A program made the translations under genes and the position numbers. This document shows positions 33,296 to 42,755 of a DNA stretch of 49,403 nucleotides, one piece after another. The stretch comes from Massilia sp. (lineage in GTDB: Bacteria; Pseudomonadota; Gammaproteobacteria; Burkholderiales; Burkholderiaceae_D). The DNA lies in assembly GCA_025359245.1 (NCBI GenBank), contig JANYGW010000142.1:1-49403 (forward strand). The letters are read 5' to 3'. The stretch's first letter is position 1; every line of letters starts with the position of its first letter. The notes under the pieces are model-generated. The model saw nothing but the letters and a program-made list of their open reading frames with translations, had not been told where the DNA came from and made no database searches.

Positions 33296-34759
33296 TCAGG
33301 AAATGTGGTTCAGCTTGGAGTGGCGGATACCGTACAGGAAGTAGGTCGCGAAGGCGAGCGCCATCACGATCGCGAACACTTTGTAGGTGGTCGGCGACAG
33401 GCCGTACATGATGTACAGGCAGGATGCGACGGCCATGGCCGGCACCAGATAGGGACCGAACGGGACGCGGAAGCCCTTCGTGGTCGCCTCGCCATGCTTG
33501 CGCCGCATCACCGGCACCGCGATCGAGACCACGATGAACGCGGTCAAGGTGCCCATGCTGACCATGTCCCACAGAAAGGTCGAGTCCACCAGCGCGGCCA
33601 CCAGCCCCACCACCAGGCTGACGATGACGGTGTTGCTGACCGGCGCCAGCGTGCGCGCATTGACCTTCTGGAAGGTCTTCGGAATCAGGCCGTCGCGGCT
33701 GATCGCGTACAGGATCCGGGTCTGCCCGTAGATTGTCACCAGCGTCACGCTGAACACCGAAATGACCGCGCCGGCCGACAGCACCAGCGCCGGCCAGGCC
33801 TTGCCGGTGACGTTCTGCAGGATCACGGACAGCCCTGCTTGCTGGCCCTCGAACAGGCGCGCCGGCTGGGCTCCCACGGCAGCGAACGCCACCAGCAGGT
33901 AGAACACGGTGACGATACCGAGCGCCGCCAAAATGCCGATCGGTACATTGCGAGTCGGGTTCTTGACTTCTTCGCCGGCCGTGGCAACCGTGTCGAGGCC
34001 GATGAACGAGAAGAACACCAGTCCGGCGCCGGACACCACGCCCGCCATGCCGCCCACGCCTGGGGCGGTCTTGGCAAAGAAGAAGGGCGTGAAGTTGGCC
34101 GCGTCGAAGCCGGAAAACGCGATCACGACGAAGAACAGCAGGATCGCCAGCTTGATCAGCACCATCACCGCATTCGTGGTCGCCGATTCCTTGGTGCCGC
34201 GTATGAGCAGCGTCGCGCACAAGATCACCAGCAGCACCGGCGGCAGGTTGAAATGGCCAGGATTGAAGATGACGCCATCTTTGCCGGACACCAGCATCGG
34301 CGTCCGGAGCGCTTCCGGTATTTGCCAGTGGAAGGCATTGGTCAGGAAATTGTTCAGGTAATCGGACCAGCCGATCGCGGTGGCGCTCGCGGCCAGCCCG
34401 TATTCGAGCAGCAAACAGGCGGCCATGATGAAGGCGGCGAATTCGCCCAGGGTGGCGTAGGCAAACGAGTAGGACGAGCCCGATGCCGGGATGCGGAACG
34501 ACAGTTCGGCGTAGCACAGCGCGGTCAGGCCGGCGGTCAGCGCGGCGATCAGGAAGGACAGGATCACCGCCGGCCCCGCCTTGGGGACCGCCTCGACCAT
34601 CGTGAAGAAAATCCCGGTGCCGATGGTGGCGCCCACGCCGATCATGGTCAGGGGAAACAGGCCCATGGTCCGGGCCAGGCCTCCGCTGCTGTGTCCACCG
34701 TCGTGTGTCTTGCTCGCCGTCTTGGTACGGAGCAGCTTCTGGCCCAATGTCTGATTCAC
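33296..34759 (-). CDS. APC superfamily amino acid permease (cationic amino acid transporter-like)
   Basis: A 487-residue membrane protein with about 12 helices of the LeuT-fold APC superfamily. The TM1 motif GVGATIGTGIFFTM and the following AGPAVILSFLIAALTAGLTALCYAELSFRIPASGSSYSF are classic. TM6 reads FFSFIGLDTVATAGEEVKNPTRNVP, as in the CAT group that carries cationic and other amino acids by proton symport or exchange. Substrate is not proven; the presence of a full arginine-degradation operon 2 kb further along makes arginine a reasonable but untested candidate. It is convergent with the Nramp-like gene and monocistronic. Confidence 0.9.
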   Translation of the reverse strand: MNQTLGQKLLRTKTASKTHDGGHSSGGLARTMGLFPLTMIGVGATIGTGIFFTMVEAVPKAGPAVILSFLIAALTAGLTALCYAELSFRIPASGSSYSFAYATLGEFAAFIMAACLLLEYGLAASATAIGWSDYLNNFLTNAFHWQIPEALRTPMLVSGKDGVIFNPGHFNLPPVLLVILCATLLIRGTKESATTNAVMVLIKLAILLFFVVIAFSGFDAANFTPFFFAKTAPGVGGMAGVVSGAGLVFFSFIGLDTVATAGEEVKNPTRNVPIGILAALGIVTVFYLLVAFAAVGAQPARLFEGQQAGLSVILQNVTGKAWPALVLSAGAVISVFSVTLVTIYGQTRILYAISRDGLIPKTFQKVNARTLAPVSNTVIVSLVVGLVAALVDSTFLWDMVSMGTLTAFIVVSIAVPVMRRKHGEATTKGFRVPFGPYLVPAMAVASCLYIMYGLSPTTYKVFAIVMALAFATYFLYGIRHSKLNHIS

Positions 34760-34913
34760 GGATCGTCCCTTATATCGTGCTTGGTGAATGGCAGCAGCGA
34801 TTATAGGGGGTAATGCAATTTAGTCACACATCTTTACTGCCTGAAAAGCAAGCTTTCCCCTCCCTGCAACGGCCCGCCCGCGACGGGGCCGGGCTGCCCG
34901 GGCGGCGCACCGC

Positions 34914-35813
34914 TTATTTGTCCAGGTTGACCTTGTTGTCGTCCTTTTTGCGGCCAATTAATTTGTTGAACCCGACCACCAGCGCGCCGATGCCGACGAT
35001 GATGAGTTTCTTGGCCGCCAGCAATAGGACCAGCAGCTTGCCGAACAGGCCCGCCTTGGCGGCGACGCCGCCGAGAACCAGCGCGGCGATGCCGTATTCG
35101 GCCGTCTTGTCGCTCTTGCTGTCGAAATCGGCGTAGCGATTGCCATCGGTAAATTCACTGAAGGCGGTAACTTGCGTCATCTCGGTCTTGATCTTGGCGA
35201 TCTGGTCCATGCTGGCGACGGCGTTGAGCACCAGCACGCCTTTGCGGCCAAGCACGCGGATGTTGTAGTTCAGGCCGCTGCCATTATCGCCGCCGGTGCG
35301 CAGTTCCTTGGCCCAGTACAGCTTGTGGTTGGCCTTGTCGTAGCTGGGCTTTTCGGCCCAGCCGACCAGCGTCATCGGGGCGTAGCCCGCCTTCTTGCGG
35401 GCGGCATTGTCCTCTTCCGTGCCTTCCTGCATTTGTTTGAGCAGCTCGTCGTATTTGATGGAATCGGCGTCGTCGTCCTTGACGTGGCCATCCTCTTGGT
35501 AGGTCACGACCACGCCCCAGCCCGCCTGTGTCATCAGGCTGGTGGCGGCCGGCACGATCATGCCCAGCGTTTTGTGCCCTGGCGGGTTGCCCCAGCCCTC
35601 CACAATCACGCGCTCGGCATCGGCCGGGCTCAGGTAGCGAAAGGTCGACGGCAGGTTCAGCGTGGCGATATTGCCGGGCAGGCTGATCTTGCCGTCCTGG
35701 TATTTCAGCGACGCTTCGAACTGCTGCGCCGTCATGCTCGGGGCGGATGGATCCGCGGCGAACGCGGCGCCGGTCGCGAACAGGAACAGGGCAAAGGCCA
35801 GATTTTTCAACAT
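34914..35813 (-). CDS. DUF2167 family membrane protein
   Basis: A 299-residue exported protein with a signal peptide (NLAFALFLFATGAAFA), a soluble DUF2167 domain (about 25-235; motifs GWGNPPG, GMIVPA, GWGVVVTYQEDGHVKDDDADSI, VGWAEKPSYD) and a C-terminal membrane hairpin (about 243-285, LVLGGVAAKAGLFGKLLVLLLAAKKLIIVGIGALVVG) ending in a Lys/Asp-rich tail. The role of the family is unknown. It is probably periplasmic, anchored in the inner membrane. It stands alone on the minus strand between the permease and the DUF2807 lipoprotein gene. Confidence 0.88.
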   Translation of the reverse strand: MLKNLAFALFLFATGAAFAADPSAPSMTAQQFEASLKYQDGKISLPGNIATLNLPSTFRYLSPADAERVIVEGWGNPPGHKTLGMIVPAATSLMTQAGWGVVVTYQEDGHVKDDDADSIKYDELLKQMQEGTEEDNAARKKAGYAPMTLVGWAEKPSYDKANHKLYWAKELRTGGDNGSGLNYNIRVLGRKGVLVLNAVASMDQIAKIKTEMTQVTAFSEFTDGNRYADFDSKSDKTAEYGIAALVLGGVAAKAGLFGKLLVLLLAAKKLIIVGIGALVVGFNKLIGRKKDDNKVNLDK

Positions 35814-35915
35814 GAGATGTCCGAAAGAAATTAATCAAAGTAGGCATTCTACCGAAGCTTGTTGCCCATTTGGTAATTATTCTTTCGGCGCTGACGCTGG
35901 TCTTGTTGCGGCGCG

Positions 35916-36788
35916 CTAGTTGAGCACCTGGACGTGCTTGCCCGTGACATTGCGCTGCGGCGGATTGCCGTACACGGTGATGTGGCCGGAGCCGTTCGAC
36001 TGCGCGACCAGCGTCTGCTTGACCTGGGCGGTAATGTCGCCCGAACCGTCGGTGCTGAGGTCGGCGCTCTGGCTGGTCAGTCCCATCAAATTGACGCCGC
36101 CCGAGCCGGACACGCGCGCATTGATCTGGGTGGCCGTGCCGCTGGCCTGCAGCTCGCCCGAGCCGCGCACCTTGACGTTGAGCGAGTCGGCGCTGACGCG
36201 GCCCAGGATGATGCCGCCGGACCCTGTCAGGCTCAGGTTCGCGTTCCCGCTTTGCAGCGCGCTGGCGTTGACGTCGCCCGAGCCGGTCAGCTGCATGTTC
36301 AGGTTGCCAACCCGGCCCGACAGCACGCTCGCGCCGGACCCGGTCTTGGTCAGCATCAGCGCGCCGCCATTGAGTTCATTGACCGTCAGCCGCCCCGAGC
36401 CGGTCGCGTGGATCTGCGACAGCTGCGGCACCGTGTAGATCACGCGGATGGCGTTATTGGTGCGCACGCTGCCTTCGACCCAGACCCGCAGCGTGGCGCC
36501 GCTGGTCTCGGTGCGCACCAGCGGCAGCAGGTTGGCGTCGGCTTCGACCTGCAGCGACGGCGCCTGCCCTACCCGCACTTCCACCTGCACCGGCCCGCTC
36601 ATGTCGAGATCGGTCAGGCTGGCGACCGTGCGCCGCTCCAGCGTCAGGTGGCCGTCGCCGACCACGTCGGTCTTGCTGAACATGGTGCGGATCTGAACAT
36701 CGCCGTCATTCGGGGCGACGATGATGGCGCAGCCGGCCAATGTCAGGGCAGCGGCGGCGATACAGGTGAGGGCGAGCAGTGGACGCAT
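35916..36788 (-). CDS. DUF2807 (head GIN domain) lipoprotein
   Basis: A 290-residue lipoprotein: signal peptide with lipobox LAGC, lipidated Cys20. The rest is a right-handed beta-helix-like DUF2807 domain made of repeated short strands rich in Gly/Ser (LTGSGDVNASALQ, VRGSGELQASG, VSGSGGVNLMG, STDGSGDITAQV), which spaces 'GSG' turns about every 19-20 residues. Such auto-transporter-adhesin-like domains are common in Bacteroidetes and scattered in proteobacteria; function is unknown. It is likely at the inner leaflet of the outer membrane. Monocistronic. Confidence 0.88.
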   Translation of the reverse strand: MRPLLALTCIAAAALTLAGCAIIVAPNDGDVQIRTMFSKTDVVGDGHLTLERRTVASLTDLDMSGPVQVEVRVGQAPSLQVEADANLLPLVRTETSGATLRVWVEGSVRTNNAIRVIYTVPQLSQIHATGSGRLTVNELNGGALMLTKTGSGASVLSGRVGNLNMQLTGSGDVNASALQSGNANLSLTGSGGIILGRVSADSLNVKVRGSGELQASGTATQINARVSGSGGVNLMGLTSQSADLSTDGSGDITAQVKQTLVAQSNGSGHITVYGNPPQRNVTGKHVQVLN

Positions 36789-36931
36789 GATTGGGCCTTG
36801 TTTGTTATGGTTGGAACGGGACGCCGTGGCGTCAATGATCCCACCTTAACAAGTGGCCGGCTGCGAGCCGCCCGGAATGCGACAAACTGCAAAAACCGGG
36901 GGCCAGAGCGCGCAAACGGCTGCGCGAAAGA

Positions 36932-37921
36932 CTAGATCCGCACCACCATCAGGCCGGCGCGCAGGCCGACCCGCACGTCCGGATTGGGGAACACCACCAG
37001 CTCCTCGGAATGCTGGACGGTGTACACGGTGTCGCCGTCGGTGGCGATCACCTGGCCCTGGTGCAGCGCAGTGAAGTTCTGCGTGTTGCGATCGAACGCC
37101 ATCGTAAATGCGTCCGACAGCTTGATGATCTGCTGCGCCACCTTGAACACATGCGGCTCGGCCCGGGCCAGGGTCTGGGCCTCGCCGCGCAGCAGCGCGC
37201 CGAGCGCGTCGCCGACATCGGCAAACAGCGACAGGTCGTTCTGCCCCAGCGTTCCGACCCGCCCCAGTTCCACGGTGCAGGCGGCAGCGCCGTGGAATTC
37301 GGCCGAGTAGTAGCTGTAGGTCCCCGCCGACTGCGGATTCATGACAATGGCGCCGATGGCAGCCTGCCCCAGCCACCAGATCAGGGCCCGCTTTCCCTCG
37401 TCGGCGATCAGGTCGGGCACGATCGCGAAAGTCGGATAGACCGACGGACGGATCGCCGTGTGCAGGTCCAGGTGCCAGCGCACCGGTCCGCCGCCGGCGA
37501 AAAACGCGTCGGTGGCGGCGATCATGGCGTCGGCCCGCGCCGCTTCGGCGGCGTTGGCCAGCGAGCCGCGCACCGGACGGAACATGCGGTTCAGGTCAGC
37601 GTCGATGAAACGCTTGCCAGCCGCGATGGCGTCGATATTGCCGACGCAGACCATCAGGTCCGCCGCCAGCGCGGATGGTTCGCGCGACAAGGCGTCGAGC
37701 ACGTGGGCCATCACTTCGATCGGCCCGGTCTCGTCGCCATGCACGCCGACCGACACCAGCACGCGCGCGCGCGCCGGCACTTCGCCGGACTTGATGGTCA
37801 TGATGCCCTTGGCAGGCAGCTCCACCGTGAATCCGGCTTTGATAAACCGCTGTGCGACGGCGCCGAAATCGGCTTCGGCGAGCGCACGTACAGCGTCTGG
37901 AACGGCAGCGTTGATGGACAT
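36932..37921 (-). CDS. astE: Succinylglutamate desuccinylase
   Basis: A 329-residue M14-like zinc hydrolase that catalyses the last AST step, N-succinylglutamate to succinate and glutamate. Zinc ligands are visible in GVHGDETGPIEV (HxxE) and the downstream His in LDLHTAIRP; the catalytic Glu is in ACTVELGRVG. Length matches E. coli AstE. ATG 37921 lies only five bases after the glutamate dehydrogenase stop, so it is the last gene of the same operon; this spacing also rules out the longer frame to 37972. The glutamate it releases is the substrate of the dehydrogenase encoded directly upstream. Confidence 0.94.
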   Translation of the reverse strand: MSINAAVPDAVRALAEADFGAVAQRFIKAGFTVELPAKGIMTIKSGEVPARARVLVSVGVHGDETGPIEVMAHVLDALSREPSALAADLMVCVGNIDAIAAGKRFIDADLNRMFRPVRGSLANAAEAARADAMIAATDAFFAGGGPVRWHLDLHTAIRPSVYPTFAIVPDLIADEGKRALIWWLGQAAIGAIVMNPQSAGTYSYYSAEFHGAAACTVELGRVGTLGQNDLSLFADVGDALGALLRGEAQTLARAEPHVFKVAQQIIKLSDAFTMAFDRNTQNFTALHQGQVIATDGDTVYTVQHSEELVVFPNPDVRVGLRAGLMVVRI

Positions 37922-37926
37922 GCGCG

Positions 37927-40900
37927 TTACGCCGCCACTGCCGACGCGGTGGTCGCTTCCGACAAGGCCCACACGTCAAGCATTGCCTGTTCCAGGTCCG
38001 TGGCAGGCGCGTAGCCGGCCAGGCCCATGGTGTTGGTCACCAGTTCAACCGCTTCGAGCGTATCGCTGCCGTCGCTGGAACGGGCCAACACCTGCAGCAG
38101 CAAACGTTGCTGGGTGCGGCGCAGCGCCTGCGTCGCGTAGTTGCGCAGCTGTTCCTGCGACTTGCTCTGCGCGTGCAGTTTCAGGCCGCGTTCGAGCGTA
38201 TCGATGCCGGCCTGGCCGCGCAGCGCCATGCCAACCTGCAGGAACTGCGCCAGCGTCATGCCGGCCGGACGGTGCACCGACACCGCGGCGAACAGGAAAG
38301 TCGCCACTGCTTCGATCGCATCGACCGCCTTCCAGGCCGCCGTGAACGACGCCGACAACGCCGGATAGGCATCCGCTTCGGCCGTGGCAGGCATCAGCTG
38401 CCTGAGCATTTCCGGCTGCGCGAACAGGTGCGACAGCTCGTCCATGCCGCCGGCGCCGCGCTGCGCATCGTGCGGCACCGACAGCACGCCTTCGATGACG
38501 GCCTTGAACAGCACGCGGGTGCGGGCGTCGACCTTGATCGACACGGCGCGCGGCACTTTCAGGGCGTCGGCGTCAAGCGCCGCAAAGATCGGCGCCAGGT
38601 GCAGCGCGGACCACGACTGGCCCCAGGCCTTGACCACTTCGGTCTCGTCGACCTGGTGTTCGGCCGCCAGGTCGCGCAGCATCAGCGGACCGCAGCGGTT
38701 GACCGATTCATTGGCCAGCACGGTCGCCAGGATGGTGTTGGCCAGCGGATGCGCCAGCGCCTGGCGGGTTGCCACCAGCTGCGCCGGGAAGTACGGCTTG
38801 AGGACCGACTCGGCCCAGGCCAGCTCGGTCAAAGGCAACGCCGCCATAGTGCGCTTGAAGCGGTTCTTGACGTTGGCGATCACGACCGCCAGTTCCGGCG
38901 CCGTCAGGCCGCCGCCGTTGGCCTTGCGGCGCTGCAGTTCGGCGTCGGTCGGCAGCTGCTCCAGTTCGCGCGACAGCGCGCCTTCGGCTTCGAGGCAGGT
39001 GATCAGCGCGGCGTAGCCATCGACCACCGCAGGATCGGCTTGCGCCTGCACTTCGCGCACCAGCAAATGGGTCTGCAGCATGTTGTCGCGCAGGACCAGG
39101 TCTTCGACTTCGAGGGTCATCTCGTTGAGGGTGCGGTTGCGGTCCGCTTCGGGCAGCTGGCCGGCATTGACTTCGGTGTCGAGCCAGATCTTGACGTTCA
39201 CTTCATGGTCCGAGCAATCCACGCCGGCCGAATTGTCGATCGCATCGGTGAAGATGCGGCCACCGGCCAGTGCGAATTCGATACGGCCGTTCTGGGTCGC
39301 GCCCAGGTTGCCGCCTTCGGAAACGACCTTGCAGCGCAGCTCATTGCCGTTGACGCGGATATTGTCGTTGGCGCGGTCCTTGACCTGGGCGTGGCTTTCG
39401 GTCGAGGCCTTGATGTAGGTGCCGATACCGCCGTTGTAGAACAGGTCGACCGGCGCCTTGACGATGCGGTGCATCAGTTCTTCGGGCGACAGCACGGTCT
39501 CTTCGATGTCGAGCACTGCGCGGATTTGCGGCGACAGTTCGATGCTGCGGGCGCTGCGCGGGAACACGCCGCCGCCCGCCGAGATCAGGCCCTTGTCGTA
39601 GTCTTCCCACGACGAGCGCGGCAGCGCGAACATGCGCGCGCGCTCGGCGAACGAGGTCACGACATCCGGGGTCGGATCGAGGAAAATATGGCGGTGATCG
39701 AACGCGGCCACCACTTTCAGCTGGCGCGACAGCAGCGCGCCGTTGCCGAACACGTCGCCCGACATGTCGCCCACGCCGACCATGGTGATCGGCGTGGTTT
39801 CCATGTTGTGGTCCATCTCGTAGAAGTGGCGCTTGACCGCTTCGAACGCGCCCTTGGCGGTGATGCCCATCTTCTTGTGGTCGTAGCCGTTCGAACCGCC
39901 CGACGCGAACGCGTCGCCCAGCCAGAAGCCGCGCTTGACGGCGATGCTGTTGGCGATGTCGGAGAAGGTCGCGGTGCCCTTGTCGGCAGCCACCACCAGG
40001 TACGGATCGTCCTGGTCGTAGCGCACGGTGTCGCCTGGGGGAACGATCTCGCCGCGCACGCGGTTGTCGGTCACTTCCAGCAGGCTGGAGATGAACAGGC
40101 GGTAGACCGCTTCGCCTTCGGCCGCGATGGTCTCACGCACAGCGTCTTTCGGCATCTGCTTGCAGACAAAGCCGCCCTTCGAGCCGGCCGGCACGATGAC
40201 CGCGTTCTTGACCATCTGCGCCTTGACCAGGCCCAGTACTTCGGTGCGGTAGTCTTCCATCCGGTCCGACCAGCGCAGGCCGCCGCGGGCGACCGGGCCT
40301 CCGCGCAGGTGCACGCCTTCAAAGCGGCGCGAGAACACGAAGATCTCGCGGTACGGACGCGGTTCCGGCACCAGCGCCAGCTTGCTGGTGTCGAACTTGA
40401 AGATGATCTTGTCGCCCTGCTGCTCGTTCTGGAAGTAGTTGGTGCGCACGGTGGCCAGCATCAGGTCGACCAGCGCGGCCAGCACTTCCTCGGTGTCGGC
40501 ATGGTTGACGGCGGCCAGGCGCGACTTGACCGAAGCGATCAGGCCTGCGGCCGCTTCACGTTCGGATTGCGGCAGGCTCGGATCGAAGCGCATCGTAAAG
40601 CCCTGCACCAGTTCCTTGACCAGCGCCGGCTGGCGGCGCAGCGTGTCGGCCATGTAGCGCAGCGAGAACTTGCTGCCGGTCTGGCGCCAGTAGCTGATGT
40701 AGGCGCGGATCAGCTGGACTTCGCGCATGCGCAGGCCGCCTTCGATGACCAGGCCGTTCATGCGGCCGTCTTCGGCTTCATCGTTGAACAGCGAAGCGAA
40801 CAGCTCCTGCGCCACTTCGACCACGTTCGGGTGCGCCAGCTTGGCGGCGCTTTCCGCGTCCACGGTCAGGCTGGTGACGAAGTGCTTCGAACCGTCGGCC

Positions 40901-42633
40901 ATCGGAATTGAGTAGGTCTGCTCGCGGTCGATCGCCACGCCGGCATTGTGCAGCGCCGGCAGGATGCGCGACAGCGACGGCACGGCGCCGACCGAATACA
41001 AACGGATCGACGCGCCCGTGTCGCTGGTGTCAACGCGCACCGACACATGCCCTTCGTGGCCATTGCGCAGCAGCGAGTTCAAATCATGGAACGCGACTTC
41101 AGGCGCGGTGGCGCTGACGTAGTTGACCGGCAGCGTGGCGCACAGCTTGCGCAAGGCGCTGCGGGTCGGCACATCGAAGACATTGTCGGTCAGCGCGGCG
41201 AACTTGTCGTGCCAACCGTCGAGCACCGACAACAGCGGCTGCTGGATATCGGTTTCGAGGTCGAGCGGATAGCGGGCGGCGTGCGCGATCAGGTAGACGC
41301 GGGCCAGCGGGCCGTCGGCCACCAGCGTCTGCGAACGCACGTCGGTCGCGCCCGAGCTGTCTTTCAGCGCGGTGGCCAGGGCCGCCGCGACGCTGGCGCT
41401 ATAACGCTCGCGCGGCAGGTAGACCAGCACGTTCAGGTGGCGCGCATACACGTCGCGCCGTGCGAAGACTTTGGCGCGCGGCTGCTTGTACAGCGATACC
41501 ACCGAGCTGCAGACCTGCGACAGCCATTCCGGATCAGCTTCCAGCGCTTCGGTGCGCGGCAGCGACTCGAGGATCTCGAGGAATTTCTCGGCGCGGAAGC
41601 CTTCCTGGCGCACGCCGGCCAGGCTCAGCACCTTGGCTACGCGGCCGCGCGCGAACGGCAGGCGCGCCAGCGGGGTGGCCGTGGCGGCGCGGGTGAACAG
41701 GCCGACGAAGCAATGCTCGCCGAGGATATTGCCTTGCGCGTCGGTGTCGCGCACGCCGATGAAGTCGAGCGGCTGGTCGCGGTGCAGCGTGCCTTCGACG
41801 TCGGCCTTGACGATCGACAGCGTATCGGGACGCTTGGACAGGGTTTCGAAGTCGCCCGGGATATTCGCCAGGCAGGTGCCGTAGACCGGGTGCGAGGTAT
41901 CCTGCAGCACGCCGATGCGGCTAGGGATGTCGCGTTCCAGTTCGCGCACGCCCGGCTTGACCACGTAATAGGCGTAACCGAACGGCTCGAAGCCTTCATT
42001 CTTGGCCCACTCGAGGAAGGCGGCCACTTCCTGGCCGGCGGTGCCGTGCGCGGCTGCGGCTGCGGCCACGGAAGTCAGGCGGTCGGCCATGGCGACCGAA
42101 TCGCGCCGCACCACGGCGGCGTCGCGCGCGACCATGTGCAGCTTGGCCACCAGCGCGGCCAGCTCGTCGGCTGGCAGGTCTTCGGCCAGCAGGCACAGGA
42201 CGTACGATTCAAGCGGAGCGCCGGCTTCGCCGACGGCCACCGCTGCGCCGCTCGCATCGCGGCGCACGGCCAGCACGGAATTCATGACGCCGCTGACGGC
42301 CACGCGCTGCTTGCGCATCGCCATGACGATCGAGTCGACCAGGTAAGGCATGTCGTCGTTCAGGATCAGCACGGCAGTTGCCAGGCCGCCGCGGCCATCG
42401 GAGTAGCGCAGCTGCGCGATCTGGCAGCCTTCGGCGCTCGGTTGCGCGGCTTGCGTGAAGCCTTCGCGCAGGACCGGAGCGAGGCTCTCGGGCGAGGTGC
42501 CGGCGAGGTCTTCGTCATCCAGCGATCCGAGCCAGGCGCTGATCAGGGCTGCGACCGGGGCGCTTGCGGCGGCATTGTCCGCGTTGACCAGGTCCAGCGT
42601 TTGTGCACGCAAATCTTGTGGCATCTGTTTCAT
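37927..42633 (-). CDS. gdhB: NAD-specific glutamate dehydrogenase (large, about 180 kDa type)
   Basis: A 1568-residue enzyme of the L_180 GDH family that oxidises glutamate to 2-oxoglutarate and ammonia with NAD. The long N-terminal regulatory part carries ACT-like modules. The catalytic core (about residues 760-1230) has RGGPVARGGLRWSDRMEDYRTE, the substrate-Lys region VPAGSKGGFV, and FASGGSNGYDHKKMGITAKGA. A helical C-terminal domain follows. Pseudomonas aeruginosa GdhB, of the same type, is arginine-induced and allosterically controlled by arginine (established). Here the gene lies inside the AST operon between astB and astE; 122 bases before it hold a small hairpin and may carry its own promoter. 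Start by GGAG eight bases ahead of ATG 42633. Confidence 0.95.
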   Translation of the reverse strand: MKQMPQDLRAQTLDLVNADNAAASAPVAALISAWLGSLDDEDLAGTSPESLAPVLREGFTQAAQPSAEGCQIAQLRYSDGRGGLATAVLILNDDMPYLVDSIVMAMRKQRVAVSGVMNSVLAVRRDASGAAVAVGEAGAPLESYVLCLLAEDLPADELAALVAKLHMVARDAAVVRRDSVAMADRLTSVAAAAAAHGTAGQEVAAFLEWAKNEGFEPFGYAYYVVKPGVRELERDIPSRIGVLQDTSHPVYGTCLANIPGDFETLSKRPDTLSIVKADVEGTLHRDQPLDFIGVRDTDAQGNILGEHCFVGLFTRAATATPLARLPFARGRVAKVLSLAGVRQEGFRAEKFLEILESLPRTEALEADPEWLSQVCSSVVSLYKQPRAKVFARRDVYARHLNVLVYLPRERYSASVAAALATALKDSSGATDVRSQTLVADGPLARVYLIAHAARYPLDLETDIQQPLLSVLDGWHDKFAALTDNVFDVPTRSALRKLCATLPVNYVSATAPEVAFHDLNSLLRNGHEGHVSVRVDTSDTGASIRLYSVGAVPSLSRILPALHNAGVAIDREQTYSIPMADGSKHFVTSLTVDAESAAKLAHPNVVEVAQELFASLFNDEAEDGRMNGLVIEGGLRMREVQLIRAYISYWRQTGSKFSLRYMADTLRRQPALVKELVQGFTMRFDPSLPQSEREAAAGLIASVKSRLAAVNHADTEEVLAALVDLMLATVRTNYFQNEQQGDKIIFKFDTSKLALVPEPRPYREIFVFSRRFEGVHLRGGPVARGGLRWSDRMEDYRTEVLGLVKAQMVKNAVIVPAGSKGGFVCKQMPKDAVRETIAAEGEAVYRLFISSLLEVTDNRVRGEIVPPGDTVRYDQDDPYLVVAADKGTATFSDIANSIAVKRGFWLGDAFASGGSNGYDHKKMGITAKGAFEAVKRHFYEMDHNMETTPITMVGVGDMSGDVFGNGALLSRQLKVVAAFDHRHIFLDPTPDVVTSFAERARMFALPRSSWEDYDKGLISAGGGVFPRSARSIELSPQIRAVLDIEETVLSPEELMHRIVKAPVDLFYNGGIGTYIKASTESHAQVKDRANDNIRVNGNELRCKVVSEGGNLGATQNGRIEFALAGGRIFTDAIDNSAGVDCSDHEVNVKIWLDTEVNAGQLPEADRNRTLNEMTLEVEDLVLRDNMLQTHLLVREVQAQADPAVVDGYAALITCLEAEGALSRELEQLPTDAELQRRKANGGGLTAPELAVVIANVKNRFKRTMAALPLTELAWAESVLKPYFPAQLVATRQALAHPLANTILATVLANESVNRCGPLMLRDLAAEHQVDETEVVKAWGQSWSALHLAPIFAALDADALKVPRAVSIKVDARTRVLFKAVIEGVLSVPHDAQRGAGGMDELSHLFAQPEMLRQLMPATAEADAYPALSASFTAAWKAVDAIEAVATFLFAAVSVHRPAGMTLAQFLQVGMALRGQAGIDTLERGLKLHAQSKSQEQLRNYATQALRRTQQRLLLQVLARSSDGSDTLEAVELVTNTMGLAGYAPATDLEQAMLDVWALSEATTASAVAA

Positions 42634-42755
42634 CTTGCATCTCCAATACATGGTTGTATTTCATCGTGTGCGCATCAGCTTGTGGCGGTGCGTTCGCGAT
42701 TTACAGGTAGACGGGGTTGTCCCGTCCAAGCATAAGTTTTTCGAGTGGGCGTATT
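42634..42755. promoter_or_regulatory. astB-gdhB intercistronic region with hairpin
   Basis: This 122-base gap is the largest in the arginine operon. Transcribed leftwards it contains GACGGG/CCCGTC around a four-to-five-base loop (about 42708-42724) and an AATAC/GTATT mini-dyad just ahead of the gdhB ribosome site. It could be a partial terminator, an RNA processing site or house a separate gdhB promoter; no clear -35/-10 was found. Confidence 0.35.

Noticed and set aside
38107..40911. Open frame of 934 codons antisense to the glutamate dehydrogenase
   Set aside because: Low-complexity H/R/Q/A-rich translation with no motif; the dehydrogenase on the other strand is unambiguous.
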